Assembly: GCF_030546695.1 (NCBI RefSeq) | Contig: NZ_JAUOTP010000004.1 | Span: forward strand, 310,001-374,000 | DNA: 64,000 nucleotides | Origin: Sphingomonas natans | GTDB taxonomy: Bacteria > Pseudomonadota > Alphaproteobacteria > Sphingomonadales > Sphingomonadaceae | Direction of reading: 5' to 3' | In this document: positions 36,946 to 45,273 of the stretch, piece after piece | Layout: every line of letters begins with the position of its first letter | How positions within the stretch are numbered: position 1 is the first letter of the stretch | Program-made: the position numbers and the translations under genes | Notes under the pieces: model-generated | Databases searched by the model: none | What the model was told of the DNA's origin: nothing | What the model saw: the letters and a program-made list of their open reading frames with translations, nothing else

Positions 36946-36968
36946 CGGCGAGGTTGATCGCCTCGCCG
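36946..36968 (+). terminator. Hairpin after the glycoside hydrolase operon
   Basis: An 8-bp perfect stem (CGGCGAGG against CCTCGCCG, loop TTGATCG) begins 21 bases after the GH42 stop. There is no T-run, so termination activity is uncertain, but the position fits the end of the operon. Confidence 0.4.
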
Positions 36969-37059
36969 TACGCCCGAGACAGCAACGGATCGCATCATCC
37001 ACTGAGCGCGCAACAGGACAGGCGGACTTTTCCTCCCGGTCGTCTGACGGTCCTGCCGG

Positions 37060-37215
37060 TCAGATCCGACCCATCAGGAGCAGGATCACGACGATCAGGA
37101 GGACGAGCCCGAGTCCGCCAGAGGGTCCGTAGCCCCAGCTGCGGCTATGCCCCCATGTCGGCAGAGCGCCGACCAGAATGAGGATCAGAACAACGATCAA
37201 GATCGTACCGAGCAT
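37060..37215 (-). CDS. DUF3309 family membrane micro-protein
   Basis: A 51-residue protein that is almost entirely two hydrophobic stretches: 'MLGTILIVVLILILVGALPT' and 'GLGLVLLIVVILLLMGRI', separated by 'HSRSWGYGPSGG'. This is the whole DUF3309 family pattern, widespread in Proteobacteria and without known function. The start at 37215 is supported by AGGAGAG upstream and by the family N-terminus; an earlier Met is rejected. A GGAAC...TGTT element 35-55 bp upstream resembles the promoter of the general-stress sigma factor EcfG, so this may be a stress-induced membrane protein. Confidence 0.9.
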   Translation of the reverse strand: MLGTILIVVLILILVGALPTWGHSRSWGYGPSGGLGLVLLIVVILLLMGRI

Positions 37216-37246
37216 CTCGCTCTCCTGTCGATGACAACGGATACGC

Positions 37247-37271
37247 AACAAATCCCGCAGCCCCCTGTTCC
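37247..37271 (-). promoter_or_regulatory. EcfG-like promoter (GGAAC - N16 - TGTT) before DUF3309 gene
   Basis: On the minus strand GGAAC (37271-37267) is followed after 16 bases by TGTT (37250-37247). The alphaproteobacterial general-stress sigma factor uses GGAAC-N16/17-CGTT, so one base differs. Distance to the ATG (32 bp) is reasonable for a promoter. Confidence 0.4.
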
Positions 37272-37337
37272 GCCCGACACCTGCATCGGGGGATCCAGTG
37301 GCAGATTTCGATCAGCGGGCTTCAACGCGCGGGGCGG

Positions 37338-37363
37338 CTCGCGTCGCTGATCAGCGACGCGAG
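37338..37363. repeat. Perfect 26-bp palindrome
   Basis: The two 13-base arms CTCGCGTCGCTGA and TCAGCGACGCGAG are exact reverse complements with no spacer. It could be an operator, a cruciform-forming terminator downstream of the autotransporter, or a dispersed element. There is no T-run beside it. Confidence 0.7.
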
Positions 37364-37582
37364 GCGATCATCCCAATTCGCCTGCCAAAGCAGGCTAGCC
37401 TTTGCGACCATGGCCGGCACCGAGCGCTCTCGCCGCATGACGAGATTGCCGTAGCCGACCACGCCGTGTTCGCACCGGCGCTTGTTATAGCGTCCGAAAC
37501 GCGCCCTCTTATTCGAGGAGCGTCAGGCGTGAGGCGCTCACCGCATTGGCTTCATGGCTGAGCGCAGCCGGACCGGAGCCGA

Positions 37583-40500
37583 TCAGAACGAGTAGCTGAT
37601 CGATGCCCGCGCGCCATACTCGCCGATCGCTCCCGAGGTCTGACCGAATGCGCTGGCGCCCAGACGGAAGGCATCGCCGAAGCGGATGTCGGAGCCCCCC
37701 TCGACGCGGAGCGCATCCTTGCCGGTACGTGCTCCCACAATCGAGAAGCCCGTCCCGGTCCCGCCGAAATTCGCATTCTCGATACCAAGCGTGTTCCCCC
37801 AGTAGCGCTGATAGGAGATCGCGACATGGGGCAGCAGCGTCGCGGAGCCGAGCGGCGCGGTGCCGTACATCTTCGCGCCCGCCTGCAGCACGTCGATGCT
37901 GCGCGTCGAGCTCGCGACGGTCAGGGCAACCGCGCTGCCGGTCTCGGCGAAGCCGTCGCGATGGGTGCGCAGATGGGAGTAGCCAAGGAACGGTGCGAAG
38001 GTGGCGGCGCCGCGGGTAACGCCATAGGAGGCCGTCCCGAAGATCTGCGCCGTATCGGCATCGTATTTCGCAACCTGCAGTCCACCGATCGTGCCGACAT
38101 TGACCGAGCGGCGCGTGCTGACATCATGCCAGCTATAGCTGACGCCGCCCGCCAGCATCACCGCATCGCGGCTCCAGCTGGCATAAGCGGTGAGCAGCTT
38201 GGTATCGATATCGGCATGGCTGGCCCGGCCGCGCAGCCCCATATCGCTGACCAGATAGCCGCCCGCGGCCCCGAAGCGCAGGCCGTCATGCCCGATATCG
38301 ATGCCGGCGATCCCGCCGCGACGATCGGTGCGCGACGAGGCGACCCCCTGGCGCGAAGCGCTCTCGACCAGCCCGTACATCGCCTGGCCCCAGACGCCGA
38401 CGCCGTCGCCCGTCGTGCTCGCGCGGGACAGTACGGCCCGCCCAACCTCCTGACCTTCAACCAGCAGGGCCGTGGGCAGGCTGGCGTGGATCTCGCCTGC
38501 GAGCGCCGTGAAGGCCGTGCGTGCGCCCGCCGCGGACAGGCCGAGGGTGTAGTTATAGAGCGTATTGCCGAGCCCGCGCGACTGGACGGCAGCTCCGACA
38601 CTAGCCTGATTGGCGTCGGCCGCGATCGAGGCGAAGCTCACATCGTTGCGCGCCAGCGTCAGCGTCACCGCATTCGCGCCATAGCTGAGCAAGGGCGTCA
38701 GATAGGCAAGGCTGCTGCTCGTGCCCGTGAAGGTGCCCGAGACGCCGCCCGCCGCGGTCAGGATCGTGTAGCTGGTGAGGTTGGCATAGGTGCCGGTAGC
38801 ATCGGGGAGGACGCGCACCGCGCCCGCCAACGTCGCCGTTCCCGTCGCGTTGATGCGATCGGCCTGGCCAGCGGCGTTCGCCTCGACCGCGAAGGTCGAA
38901 CCGGCCTGGAAGACGACGTTGCCGTTGACGGTCTGCGTGCCGATCGAATTGCCCGGCGCATAGGTGCCGCCCGATCCGATCGTGACCGAGGCGACATTGC
39001 CCGTGCCGCCGAGCGTGCCGCCGCTGGTCACGGTGGTCGGCGAGACGATGCTGCCATTGACCGAGAGCGTGCCGCCGGAGACGGTCGTCGGGCCGGTATA
39101 GGTATCGACGCCGGTCAGGTTGAGCCGCCCGGCGCCCGTCTTGGTGAGGCTGCCATTGCCGGTCAGATTGCCCGCAAAGCTGGTGCTGGTCGCCTGGTTC
39201 ACGGTCAGCGCACCGCCGGCGATGTTGACGCTGGCGGCGCTGCTGACGCCGGCCAGTTCCGCCACGACCTGCGTCGTTCCGGAAAGATCCAGCTGGCCTG
39301 CACCCTCGACCGCCAGTTCGGTGGTCGCGGCGACCGGCGTCGAGAGCTTGATCGAGCCGGCGAGAATGTTGGTCGTGCCGGTGAAGGCGAAATTCGTCCC
39401 GAACGTCAGCTTGCCCGAACCCGATTTGTTGATCGTGCCCGCCCCGCTGACCGCGCCCGTGAAGACATAATCGTCAGACCGGTTGACCACCAACGTGCCG
39501 TTGTTGGCGAGGCTGCCCGTGAACACGCCGGTCGTGCCGCCGGCGCCAACCTGCAACGTGCCGGTCGGCGTGGTCGCGAAGTTGCCGCCCTGCGTGCCCG
39601 TGATGATCGCGGTCGTGCCGCCGTCGATCGTCGTCGCGCCCGTATTGGCCAGGCTGTTGACGCCGTCGAGGCGGACCGTGCCCGCGCCGGTCAGCAGGAC
39701 CGCGCCGCTGCCCGTGATCTGCGTCGCGCCGAAGGTCGAGCCCGCGGACGCGCTGCTGCTGCGCACCACCAACGTGCCGTTGTCGATGATGGTTGGCGCG
39801 GTGACACCGGCAAGGCCGGTCGCGCCGTTGACGTTTTCGAGGCTGGCGCCCGAGGCGATCGTCGCGCTGTTGAAGGCGCTGCCACCGCTTGCCGGCGCGG
39901 TCCAGTAGCCGCTTTGGACGGTAAGCCGGTCGAAGCCGGTGAAGGTCGCGACCGTCTGGCTCGACGAGGCCGCCGCCGACGTGCCGGCGAGAATTGCCGC
40001 ATCGGTGCCGCCGCCGCCCGCGATCGTCCCGGTGACGGCCGATCCGTTGCGCAGGATCACGCTGTCGTTGGTCGCGCCGAGCTGGACGGCGACCCCGCCG
40101 CTGCCGGCGGCGATCACGCCGCTATTGTCGACCGTCGTGATGCCCGTCGCGACGATCGCCGCGCCCGTCCCGCTGGTCGAGACCGTGCCGAGGTTGACGA
40201 TGTTGTTCGTCGCCCCGACCGTGCTGAGGCCGGCGACGCTGCCCTTCGCGCTGGCGCCGCTGGCGATCGTCACGTTCACGGCCGCCGGCGGATCGATGAA
40301 CAGGCCGGTGCCGTTGGCGGCGCTCAGCGCCCCCGTGACGTTGACCGTGATCGGACCGCTCGCGGAGACGATGTGGACCGCGTCCGAGTTCGCGCCCGTC
40401 GTCGTGACATTGCCGGTCGCGACCGTGATCGCGCCCGCATTGCTCGACACGTTGATGCCGGCCGAATTGGCACCCGTCGTCGAAACGTTGGCGCTCGTCA

Positions 40501-42355
40501 GGGTAACGATATTGTTGTCGGCAAGGATGTTGATGGCGTTCGAGGTCGCGCCCGTCGTCTTCACGGTGCCGGTATTGGTGACGGAGATCGCCGCCGTGCT
40601 GATCGCGCCGCTCGGCGTGCCGAAATTGTTCCGGGCGCGACCGGCCTCGACGTCGATACCGCGCGCCGTGGCGCCGGACGTGGAAATCGTGCCCGCGCTG
40701 GACACCGTGATCGCCCCCGTGTCGCTCAACGCATCGATACCGTCGGCATAGCGCGCATTGGCCGCGTTCACGACGCCGGTGACATATCGGGTCGTTCCGG
40801 TCGTGGTGACATCGCCCGTGCTGACGATCGTCAAAGCGCCCGTGGTCGAGACGCCGTTGATGCCGTAGCCACCGTTGCCGATGACTGAGACGGTGCCACT
40901 GTTGATCGTGCCCGTGCCGCCGCCGACGGCCTGCAGCTGGATGCCGAAGGTGTTGCCGGTGCCGGTGTAGACGATGCTGCCGCTGGTGATCGTGGCCGCC
41001 GCGGTGCCGCTCGCGACCGCGGTAATGCCGAGACCCTGCAGCGAATTGACGCCGGCCGCCGTCGTCGTCAACGCGATCGTGCCGCTGGTCAGGCTGATCG
41101 CGCCGTCGTTGTTGAGGCTGATGCCGCTGCCCGTGCCGGTAATCGTGTTGCTGCTGACGGTGAGCGCGCCGTTCGTGCCGCCCGTGAAGTATGATTCGAT
41201 CGCCTGGCTGGTGCTGTTGATCTTGTTGCTGACGATCGTGATCGCACCGGAGCCAGTCTCGCCACCGGTGACGGAGATGCCGTTGCCGCCTGCCGCGGAG
41301 AAAGCGATCGTGTCGGATCTGATCGATGTCGCGCCGGTGCCCGCGTTGACGACGATGCCGGTGTCGAACGTGCCGCTCCCGGTGATCGTGCCCGAATCCA
41401 CGCTGGTCGCGCCGCTGCCCGCATCCACCTGGATGCCGGTGGAATTGCTGGCGAGGCTGATCGTGCCGCTCTTGATCGTGCTGGTGCCGCCGCCGCCTGT
41501 CGTATCGGTATTGATCCCCGTCGCCGATTGGGTCGCGGTGATCGTACCCGAATCCACGTTGACCGATCCGTTGTCGGACAGGTTCGCCTGGATGCCCGCC
41601 TGATTGACGCCCGACAGATTGACCGCAGTGGACTTGATCGTCGCGCCGCCCGCGCCCGCCTGGACGAAGATCGCTCCGCCGCCGTTGCCGCTCGCATTGG
41701 TCAGCGAAGCTGTACCGGAGTTCACGATCACCGTCGCGCCCTGCGCCACGATGGCATTGACCTGGCCTGTGCCGTTGGCGGTGGCGATCCCGCTATTGAT
41801 CGTTGTCGTGCCGGTCGGCAGTGCCGCGCCCGTGCCATCGCTCGTGGAAATACCGCGCAGGCTGCCAACCGCGCGAGTCGACGTAATCGTGATATTGCCG
41901 GCTGGCGACGTGACGTTGATCGCGCGATCATTATTGTTGGTGTTCGCCGTCGTCGTCCCGGCGACCAGGTTGATATTGCCGTTAGTCCCAGAGATATTCA
42001 CGCCGTTGGTCGAGTTCGCGCCCGTCACGTTGACCATGCCGGTGGTCACCCCGATCGTGCCGGCCGTTGTCACGTTGGCGAACAGCGCAGATCCGTTGGT
42101 GGCGCTCGCCGCCTGCAGATTGGCGAAATCGAGCAGGATATTGCCGGTCGTCGTACGGACATCGACCACCTGCGCGGTATCCGTCAACGTGTCCGAACGC
42201 GTCGCCGAGAAGTTGCCCGAGCCATTGAAGACCACCTTTTCGGCAGAGGCCGGAAGGCTCCACGAGCATCCGATCGCAGTGCCGAGTAGCGCAGCACACC
42301 GAATGGCGCGCGCGCGGCCGCGATTGCCGGCAACCCGGCGAGCAACGATGATCAT
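37583..42355 (-). CDS. Large autotransporter (type V secretion) with beta-helix passenger
   Basis: A 1590-residue self-secreting surface protein. Residues 1-38 are a long signal peptide ending in 'LPASA'. The passenger (about 40-1310) is poor in charged residues and rich in Thr, Ser, Gly, Ala, Asn and Val, with repeated 'ITSGTI', 'VNSGT' and 'TTTGAN' units typical of a right-handed beta-helix. Two autotransporter-associated repeats occur near 1030-1180 ('LTKTGAGRLNLTGVDTY'). The final 270 residues are the translocator barrel, from 'WGQAMYGLVES' to the terminal 'RASISYSF' with the Phe needed for BAM insertion. Adhesion or aggregation is the usual role; the ligand is unknown. No cysteine is seen after the signal region. 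Confidence 0.92.
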   Translation of the reverse strand: MIIVARRVAGNRGRARAIRCAALLGTAIGCSWSLPASAEKVVFNGSGNFSATRSDTLTDTAQVVDVRTTTGNILLDFANLQAASATNGSALFANVTTAGTIGVTTGMVNVTGANSTNGVNISGTNGNINLVAGTTTANTNNNDRAINVTSPAGNITITSTRAVGSLRGISTSDGTGAALPTGTTTINSGIATANGTGQVNAIVAQGATVIVNSGTASLTNASGNGGGAIFVQAGAGGATIKSTAVNLSGVNQAGIQANLSDNGSVNVDSGTITATQSATGINTDTTGGGGTSTIKSGTISLASNSTGIQVDAGSGATSVDSGTITGSGTFDTGIVVNAGTGATSIRSDTIAFSAAGGNGISVTGGETGSGAITIVSNKINSTSQAIESYFTGGTNGALTVSSNTITGTGSGISLNNDGAISLTSGTIALTTTAAGVNSLQGLGITAVASGTAAATITSGSIVYTGTGNTFGIQLQAVGGGTGTINSGTVSVIGNGGYGINGVSTTGALTIVSTGDVTTTGTTRYVTGVVNAANARYADGIDALSDTGAITVSSAGTISTSGATARGIDVEAGRARNNFGTPSGAISTAAISVTNTGTVKTTGATSNAINILADNNIVTLTSANVSTTGANSAGINVSSNAGAITVATGNVTTTGANSDAVHIVSASGPITVNVTGALSAANGTGLFIDPPAAVNVTIASGASAKGSVAGLSTVGATNNIVNLGTVSTSGTGAAIVATGITTVDNSGVIAAGSGGVAVQLGATNDSVILRNGSAVTGTIAGGGGTDAAILAGTSAAASSSQTVATFTGFDRLTVQSGYWTAPASGGSAFNSATIASGASLENVNGATGLAGVTAPTIIDNGTLVVRSSSASAGSTFGATQITGSGAVLLTGAGTVRLDGVNSLANTGATTIDGGTTAIITGTQGGNFATTPTGTLQVGAGGTTGVFTGSLANNGTLVVNRSDDYVFTGAVSGAGTINKSGSGKLTFGTNFAFTGTTNILAGSIKLSTPVAATTELAVEGAGQLDLSGTTQVVAELAGVSSAASVNIAGGALTVNQATSTSFAGNLTGNGSLTKTGAGRLNLTGVDTYTGPTTVSGGTLSVNGSIVSPTTVTSGGTLGGTGNVASVTIGSGGTYAPGNSIGTQTVNGNVVFQAGSTFAVEANAAGQADRINATGTATLAGAVRVLPDATGTYANLTSYTILTAAGGVSGTFTGTSSSLAYLTPLLSYGANAVTLTLARNDVSFASIAADANQASVGAAVQSRGLGNTLYNYTLGLSAAGARTAFTALAGEIHASLPTALLVEGQEVGRAVLSRASTTGDGVGVWGQAMYGLVESASRQGVASSRTDRRGGIAGIDIGHDGLRFGAAGGYLVSDMGLRGRASHADIDTKLLTAYASWSRDAVMLAGGVSYSWHDVSTRRSVNVGTIGGLQVAKYDADTAQIFGTASYGVTRGAATFAPFLGYSHLRTHRDGFAETGSAVALTVASSTRSIDVLQAGAKMYGTAPLGSATLLPHVAISYQRYWGNTLGIENANFGGTGTGFSIVGARTGKDALRVEGGSDIRFGDAFRLGASAFGQTSGAIGEYGARASISYSF

Positions 42356-42665
42356 AGAACCCCCTCGTCTCGATAACTTGTCGCGGCCCGCGTAGTTGAT
42401 CGAGCATTGGTCAGCAAGCGGTACTTATCTGATAAATACCTGAAATTTCTCGCAAAAGTTAATAGAAAATCAACTTTTCGGCGACTTGCTCGCCCGACTG
42501 CCTTGCGTAGATCGCCGGCGACCAGCCCCCTCTCGATCTGCACTGCAATGCACTTCACAGATCGATCAATGCAAGGGAGACCGTCCGCTCGTTGACCATG
42601 GCCGAGCGGATGGCATCTCGACGGCAGGTCCGGTTTGCACAGCGTCCGCCAGCAGGACCTTGAGC
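42356..42665. other. AT-rich intergenic region between LysR and autotransporter genes, 310 bp
   Basis: Both flanking genes run on the minus strand, so this holds the autotransporter promoter. Part of it (about 42415-42480) is strikingly AT-rich compared with its surroundings, and it includes the palindrome TTATC-T-GATAA at 42425-42435. I see no real coding frame. Confidence 0.6.
42425..42435. promoter_or_regulatory. 11-bp palindrome in autotransporter upstream region
   Basis: TTATC-T-GATAA lies 70 bp upstream of the autotransporter start, within the AT-rich block. It may be an operator; the neighbouring LysR gene product is one candidate binder, but that is a guess. Confidence 0.35.
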
Positions 42666-43556
42666 CTATTCGGATTGGTCGCTTTGCTTCAGCGCAGCTG
42701 ACGTCAGCCCATCGGCGATGATGTCGAGCGCCTTCGACGACGGTCGCTCCGAAGGCGCGCGATCATATATTAAACCGATCGTTCGGTCCGCCTCGAAACC
42801 GGAGAGCGCAACCATACGGACAGACGGCGCATGAAACCCTGCGGGCATCACGGTCAGGCCGTGTCCGCCGCGAACCAGCGCGAGGGCTTGAGCGTCACTG
42901 GTGGTCCGAGCGGAGATGAACGGTCGGACTCCGCGCGACGTGAAGTAGCGACTGGTTTCCTGCAGCGCTTCGCAGTGGCGGCGGACGACCATCGCGCTGT
43001 CCGCCACCTCTTCCGCATGGATCACATCCCGGCGACCGAGAGGATGATCGCGCGCGAGGACCAGTCGATAGGGTTCATGGAACAAGGCGCGCGCGAACTT
43101 CGCTCGATCCGGCCTGATCAACGACAATATGACATCGACGCGTCCGCGATCGAGGTGGCTGAGCATAGCCCGTTCGTTTCCCTCGACGATCTCGAGCCTT
43201 TCCTCGCTCCCGCCTGCCGCGACCGCGGCCGCCGCCGTGCCCAGCCAATCGGCGGGCAGCGTCGAGATGACGCCCAGACGGATCGTCGTCCGGAACTTGG
43301 AGACGCGCGCCTCCTGCTCCGCCAGCGTGAACTCTCGTTCGATCCGTCGCGCGCGATCGACGAGGCGGGTGCCGGCACCGGTCAACTCCACGCGCCGGTT
43401 GGTACGAAGGAACAAGGTCCTGCCGACTTCCGCTTCCAGCTTCGCGATACCAACAGAAAGAGTCGGCTGAGAGACCCCACAATGCTCCGCCGCGCGCGAG
43501 AAATTGCCTTTGTCGACCACGGCAAGCAGGTATCGGAGCAGGTATCGGTCGATCAT
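42666..43556 (-). CDS. LysR family transcriptional regulator
   Basis: A 296-residue DNA-binding regulator. The winged helix-turn-helix is 'FSRAAEHCGVSQPTLSVGIA' followed by 'KLEAEVGRTLFLRTNRRVEL', with the usual linker helix. Residues 90-296 form the periplasmic-binding-like effector domain ('TTIRLGVISTLPADW', 'VDVILSLIRPDRAKFA'). It is divergent from the acyl-CoA carboxylase genes, the classic LysR arrangement, and a T-N11-A palindrome overlaps its own start codon. It probably responds to an acyl-CoA or the parent acid of that pathway and controls both directions. Confidence 0.92.
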   Translation of the reverse strand: MIDRYLLRYLLAVVDKGNFSRAAEHCGVSQPTLSVGIAKLEAEVGRTLFLRTNRRVELTGAGTRLVDRARRIEREFTLAEQEARVSKFRTTIRLGVISTLPADWLGTAAAAVAAGGSEERLEIVEGNERAMLSHLDRGRVDVILSLIRPDRAKFARALFHEPYRLVLARDHPLGRRDVIHAEEVADSAMVVRRHCEALQETSRYFTSRGVRPFISARTTSDAQALALVRGGHGLTVMPAGFHAPSVRMVALSGFEADRTIGLIYDRAPSERPSSKALDIIADGLTSAALKQSDQSE

Positions 43557-43569
43557 AGACCATGTCTAT
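43555..43569. promoter_or_regulatory. LysR-type T-N11-A operator overlapping lysR start
   Basis: ATAGAC-CAT-GTCTAT is a perfect inverted repeat with a 3-base centre; read as a whole it satisfies T-N11-A. It includes the first bases of the LysR start codon (43554-43556) and lies about 104 bp before the carboxylase beta start, so it could mediate autorepression and divergent activation. Confidence 0.6.
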
Positions 43570-43672
43570 CCCGTGGTTCAGCCACTATCAATTTTCCACA
43601 TGCCGATTAGGTTGTTATCACCGACCGTACAGGACGAGGATGCATTGATGTGACGTGGACGCGGCTCAGCGC

Positions 43673-45268
43673 ATGACGCGGATTCGGACGCTCATCGATC
43701 CAGCCTCCGCGGCGTTTGCCGCCAACGCCGCGCATAACGGGGCGCTCGCCGACGAATTGCGGGCGAAAGTTGCGACCGCCGCGCTGGGCGGATCGACGGA
43801 GCACCGTGAACGCCACGTTGCGCGCGGGAAGCTGCTGCCGCGTGACCGCGTCGCGCGCTTGCTCGATCCGCTCTCGCCGTTTCTCGAAATCGGCGCGCTT
43901 GCGGCCAACGGTCTTTACGACGACGGCGCGCCGGGTGCCGGGGTGGTCGGCGGGATCGGGCGCATCGCCGGGCGCGAGTGCATGATCATCGCCAACGACC
44001 CGACCGTGAAGGGCGGCGCCTATTTCCCGATGACCGTGAAGAAGCATCTGCGGGCGCAGGAAATCGCGCGCGAGAACCGGCTGCCGTGCATCGCGCTCGT
44101 CGATAGCGGCGGGGCCAATCTGCCCCATCAGGCGGAGGTCTTCCCCGATCGGGATCATTTCGGGCGGATCTTCTACAATCAGGCGCAGATGTCCGCCGAG
44201 GGCATCCCGCAGATCGCATGCGTGATGGGCAGCTGCACGGCCGGCGGCGCCTATGTCCCGGCCATGTCGGACGAGACGGTGATCGTGCGCAACCAGGGCA
44301 CGATCTTTCTCGCAGGCCCGCCATTGGTGAAGGCCGCGACGGGCGAGGTCATCACGGCCGAGGAACTGGGCGGCGCGGACACGCACGCCCGCAGGTCCGG
44401 CGTGGTCGATCACGTCGCTGAGAATGACGAGCATGCCCTGCTGATCGTCCGCGACATCGTCGCGACGCTGAATCGGCCCAAGGCCGTCGATATCGATATC
44501 GCCGAGCCCCGGCCGCCGCTGTTCGATCCCGCCGAGCTTTACGGGATCATTCCGCAGGACGTGCGCGCGCCATATGATGTCCGCGAGGTGATCGCGCGCA
44601 TCGTCGACGGCTCCGAACTCCACGAATTCAAGGCGCTCTACGGCACGACGCTCGTCTGCGGCTTCGCGCGGATCTGGGGCATGCCGGTCGCGATCCTCGC
44701 CAATAACGGCGTGCTGTTTTCGGAAAGCGCGCAGAAGGGCGCGCATTTCATCGAGCTGGCGTGCCAGCGTCGCGTGCCTTTGCTCTTCCTCCAGAACGTC
44801 TCGGGCTTCATGGTCGGCGGCAAATATGAGGCGGAGGGCATCGCCAAGCATGGCGCGAAGCTTGTGACCGCCGTCGCCACCGCCTCTGTGCCCAAGATCA
44901 CCGTGCTGATCGGCGGCAGTTTCGGCGCGGGCAATTACGGCATGTGCGGCCGCGCCTATCAGCCGCGCTTCCTCTTCACCTGGCCGAACAGCCGGATCAG
45001 CGTGATGGGCGGCGAGCAGGCCGCCTCCGTGCTGGCGACCGTGCATCGCGACGCGGAGAGGTGGACGGCGGACGAGCTCGAAGCGTTCAAGGCGCCTATC
45101 CGCCGGAAATATGAGGATGAGGGCAATCCATATTATGCGACCGCGCGCCTGTGGGACGATGGCGTGATCGATCCTGCGCAGACGCGCGACGTGCTGGGGC
45201 TCGCCTTCTCGGCGACGCTGAACGCGCCGATACCGGAGCGAGCGCAGTTCGGCCTGTTCAGGATGTGA
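43673..45268 (+). CDS. Acyl-CoA carboxylase, carboxyltransferase (beta) subunit
   Basis: A 531-residue carboxyltransferase of the biotin-dependent acyl-CoA carboxylase family. The layout and motifs ('[20 protein letters not shown]', '[17 protein letters not shown]', '[16 protein letters not shown]', '[20 protein letters not shown]') are closest to methylcrotonyl-CoA carboxylase beta, with geranyl-CoA or another branched acyl-CoA as alternatives. It transfers carboxyl from carboxybiotin to the acyl-CoA. I use ATG 43673; a GTG at 43655 is in frame but its ribosome site is poor. The alpha subunit follows five bases downstream, and LysR is divergent. Confidence 0.92.
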   Translation: MTRIRTLIDPASAAFAANAAHNGALADELRAKVATAALGGSTEHRERHVARGKLLPRDRVARLLDPLSPFLEIGALAANGLYDDGAPGAGVVGGIGRIAGRECMIIANDPTVKGGAYFPMTVKKHLRAQEIARENRLPCIALVDSGGANLPHQAEVFPDRDHFGRIFYNQAQMSAEGIPQIACVMGSCTAGGAYVPAMSDETVIVRNQGTIFLAGPPLVKAATGEVITAEELGGADTHARRSGVVDHVAENDEHALLIVRDIVATLNRPKAVDIDIAEPRPPLFDPAELYGIIPQDVRAPYDVREVIARIVDGSELHEFKALYGTTLVCGFARIWGMPVAILANNGVLFSESAQKGAHFIELACQRRVPLLFLQNVSGFMVGGKYEAEGIAKHGAKLVTAVATASVPKITVLIGGSFGAGNYGMCGRAYQPRFLFTWPNSRISVMGGEQAASVLATVHRDAERWTADELEAFKAPIRRKYEDEGNPYYATARLWDDGVIDPAQTRDVLGLAFSATLNAPIPERAQFGLFRM

Positions 45269-45273
45269 CGGCG

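Larger units (their letters stand above)
37216..37582. other. Gene-free stretch, 367 bp
   Basis: This lies between the DUF3309 gene and the autotransporter stop. It contains the EcfG-like element at 37247-37271, a perfect 26-bp palindrome at 37338-37363 and a small hairpin at 37380-37395 (GCCTGC, loop CAAA, GCAGGC). I see no credible coding frame. Confidence 0.6.

Noticed and set aside
37826-40888. An open frame of 1020 codons antisense to the autotransporter
   Set aside because: It comes from the repetitive, GC-biased passenger read backwards; its composition is almost only Arg, Ala, Gly, Asp and Val.
38700-42200. CRISPR-like direct repeats
   Set aside because: The repetition is in-frame passenger coding of the autotransporter with variable spacing, not equal repeats and spacers.
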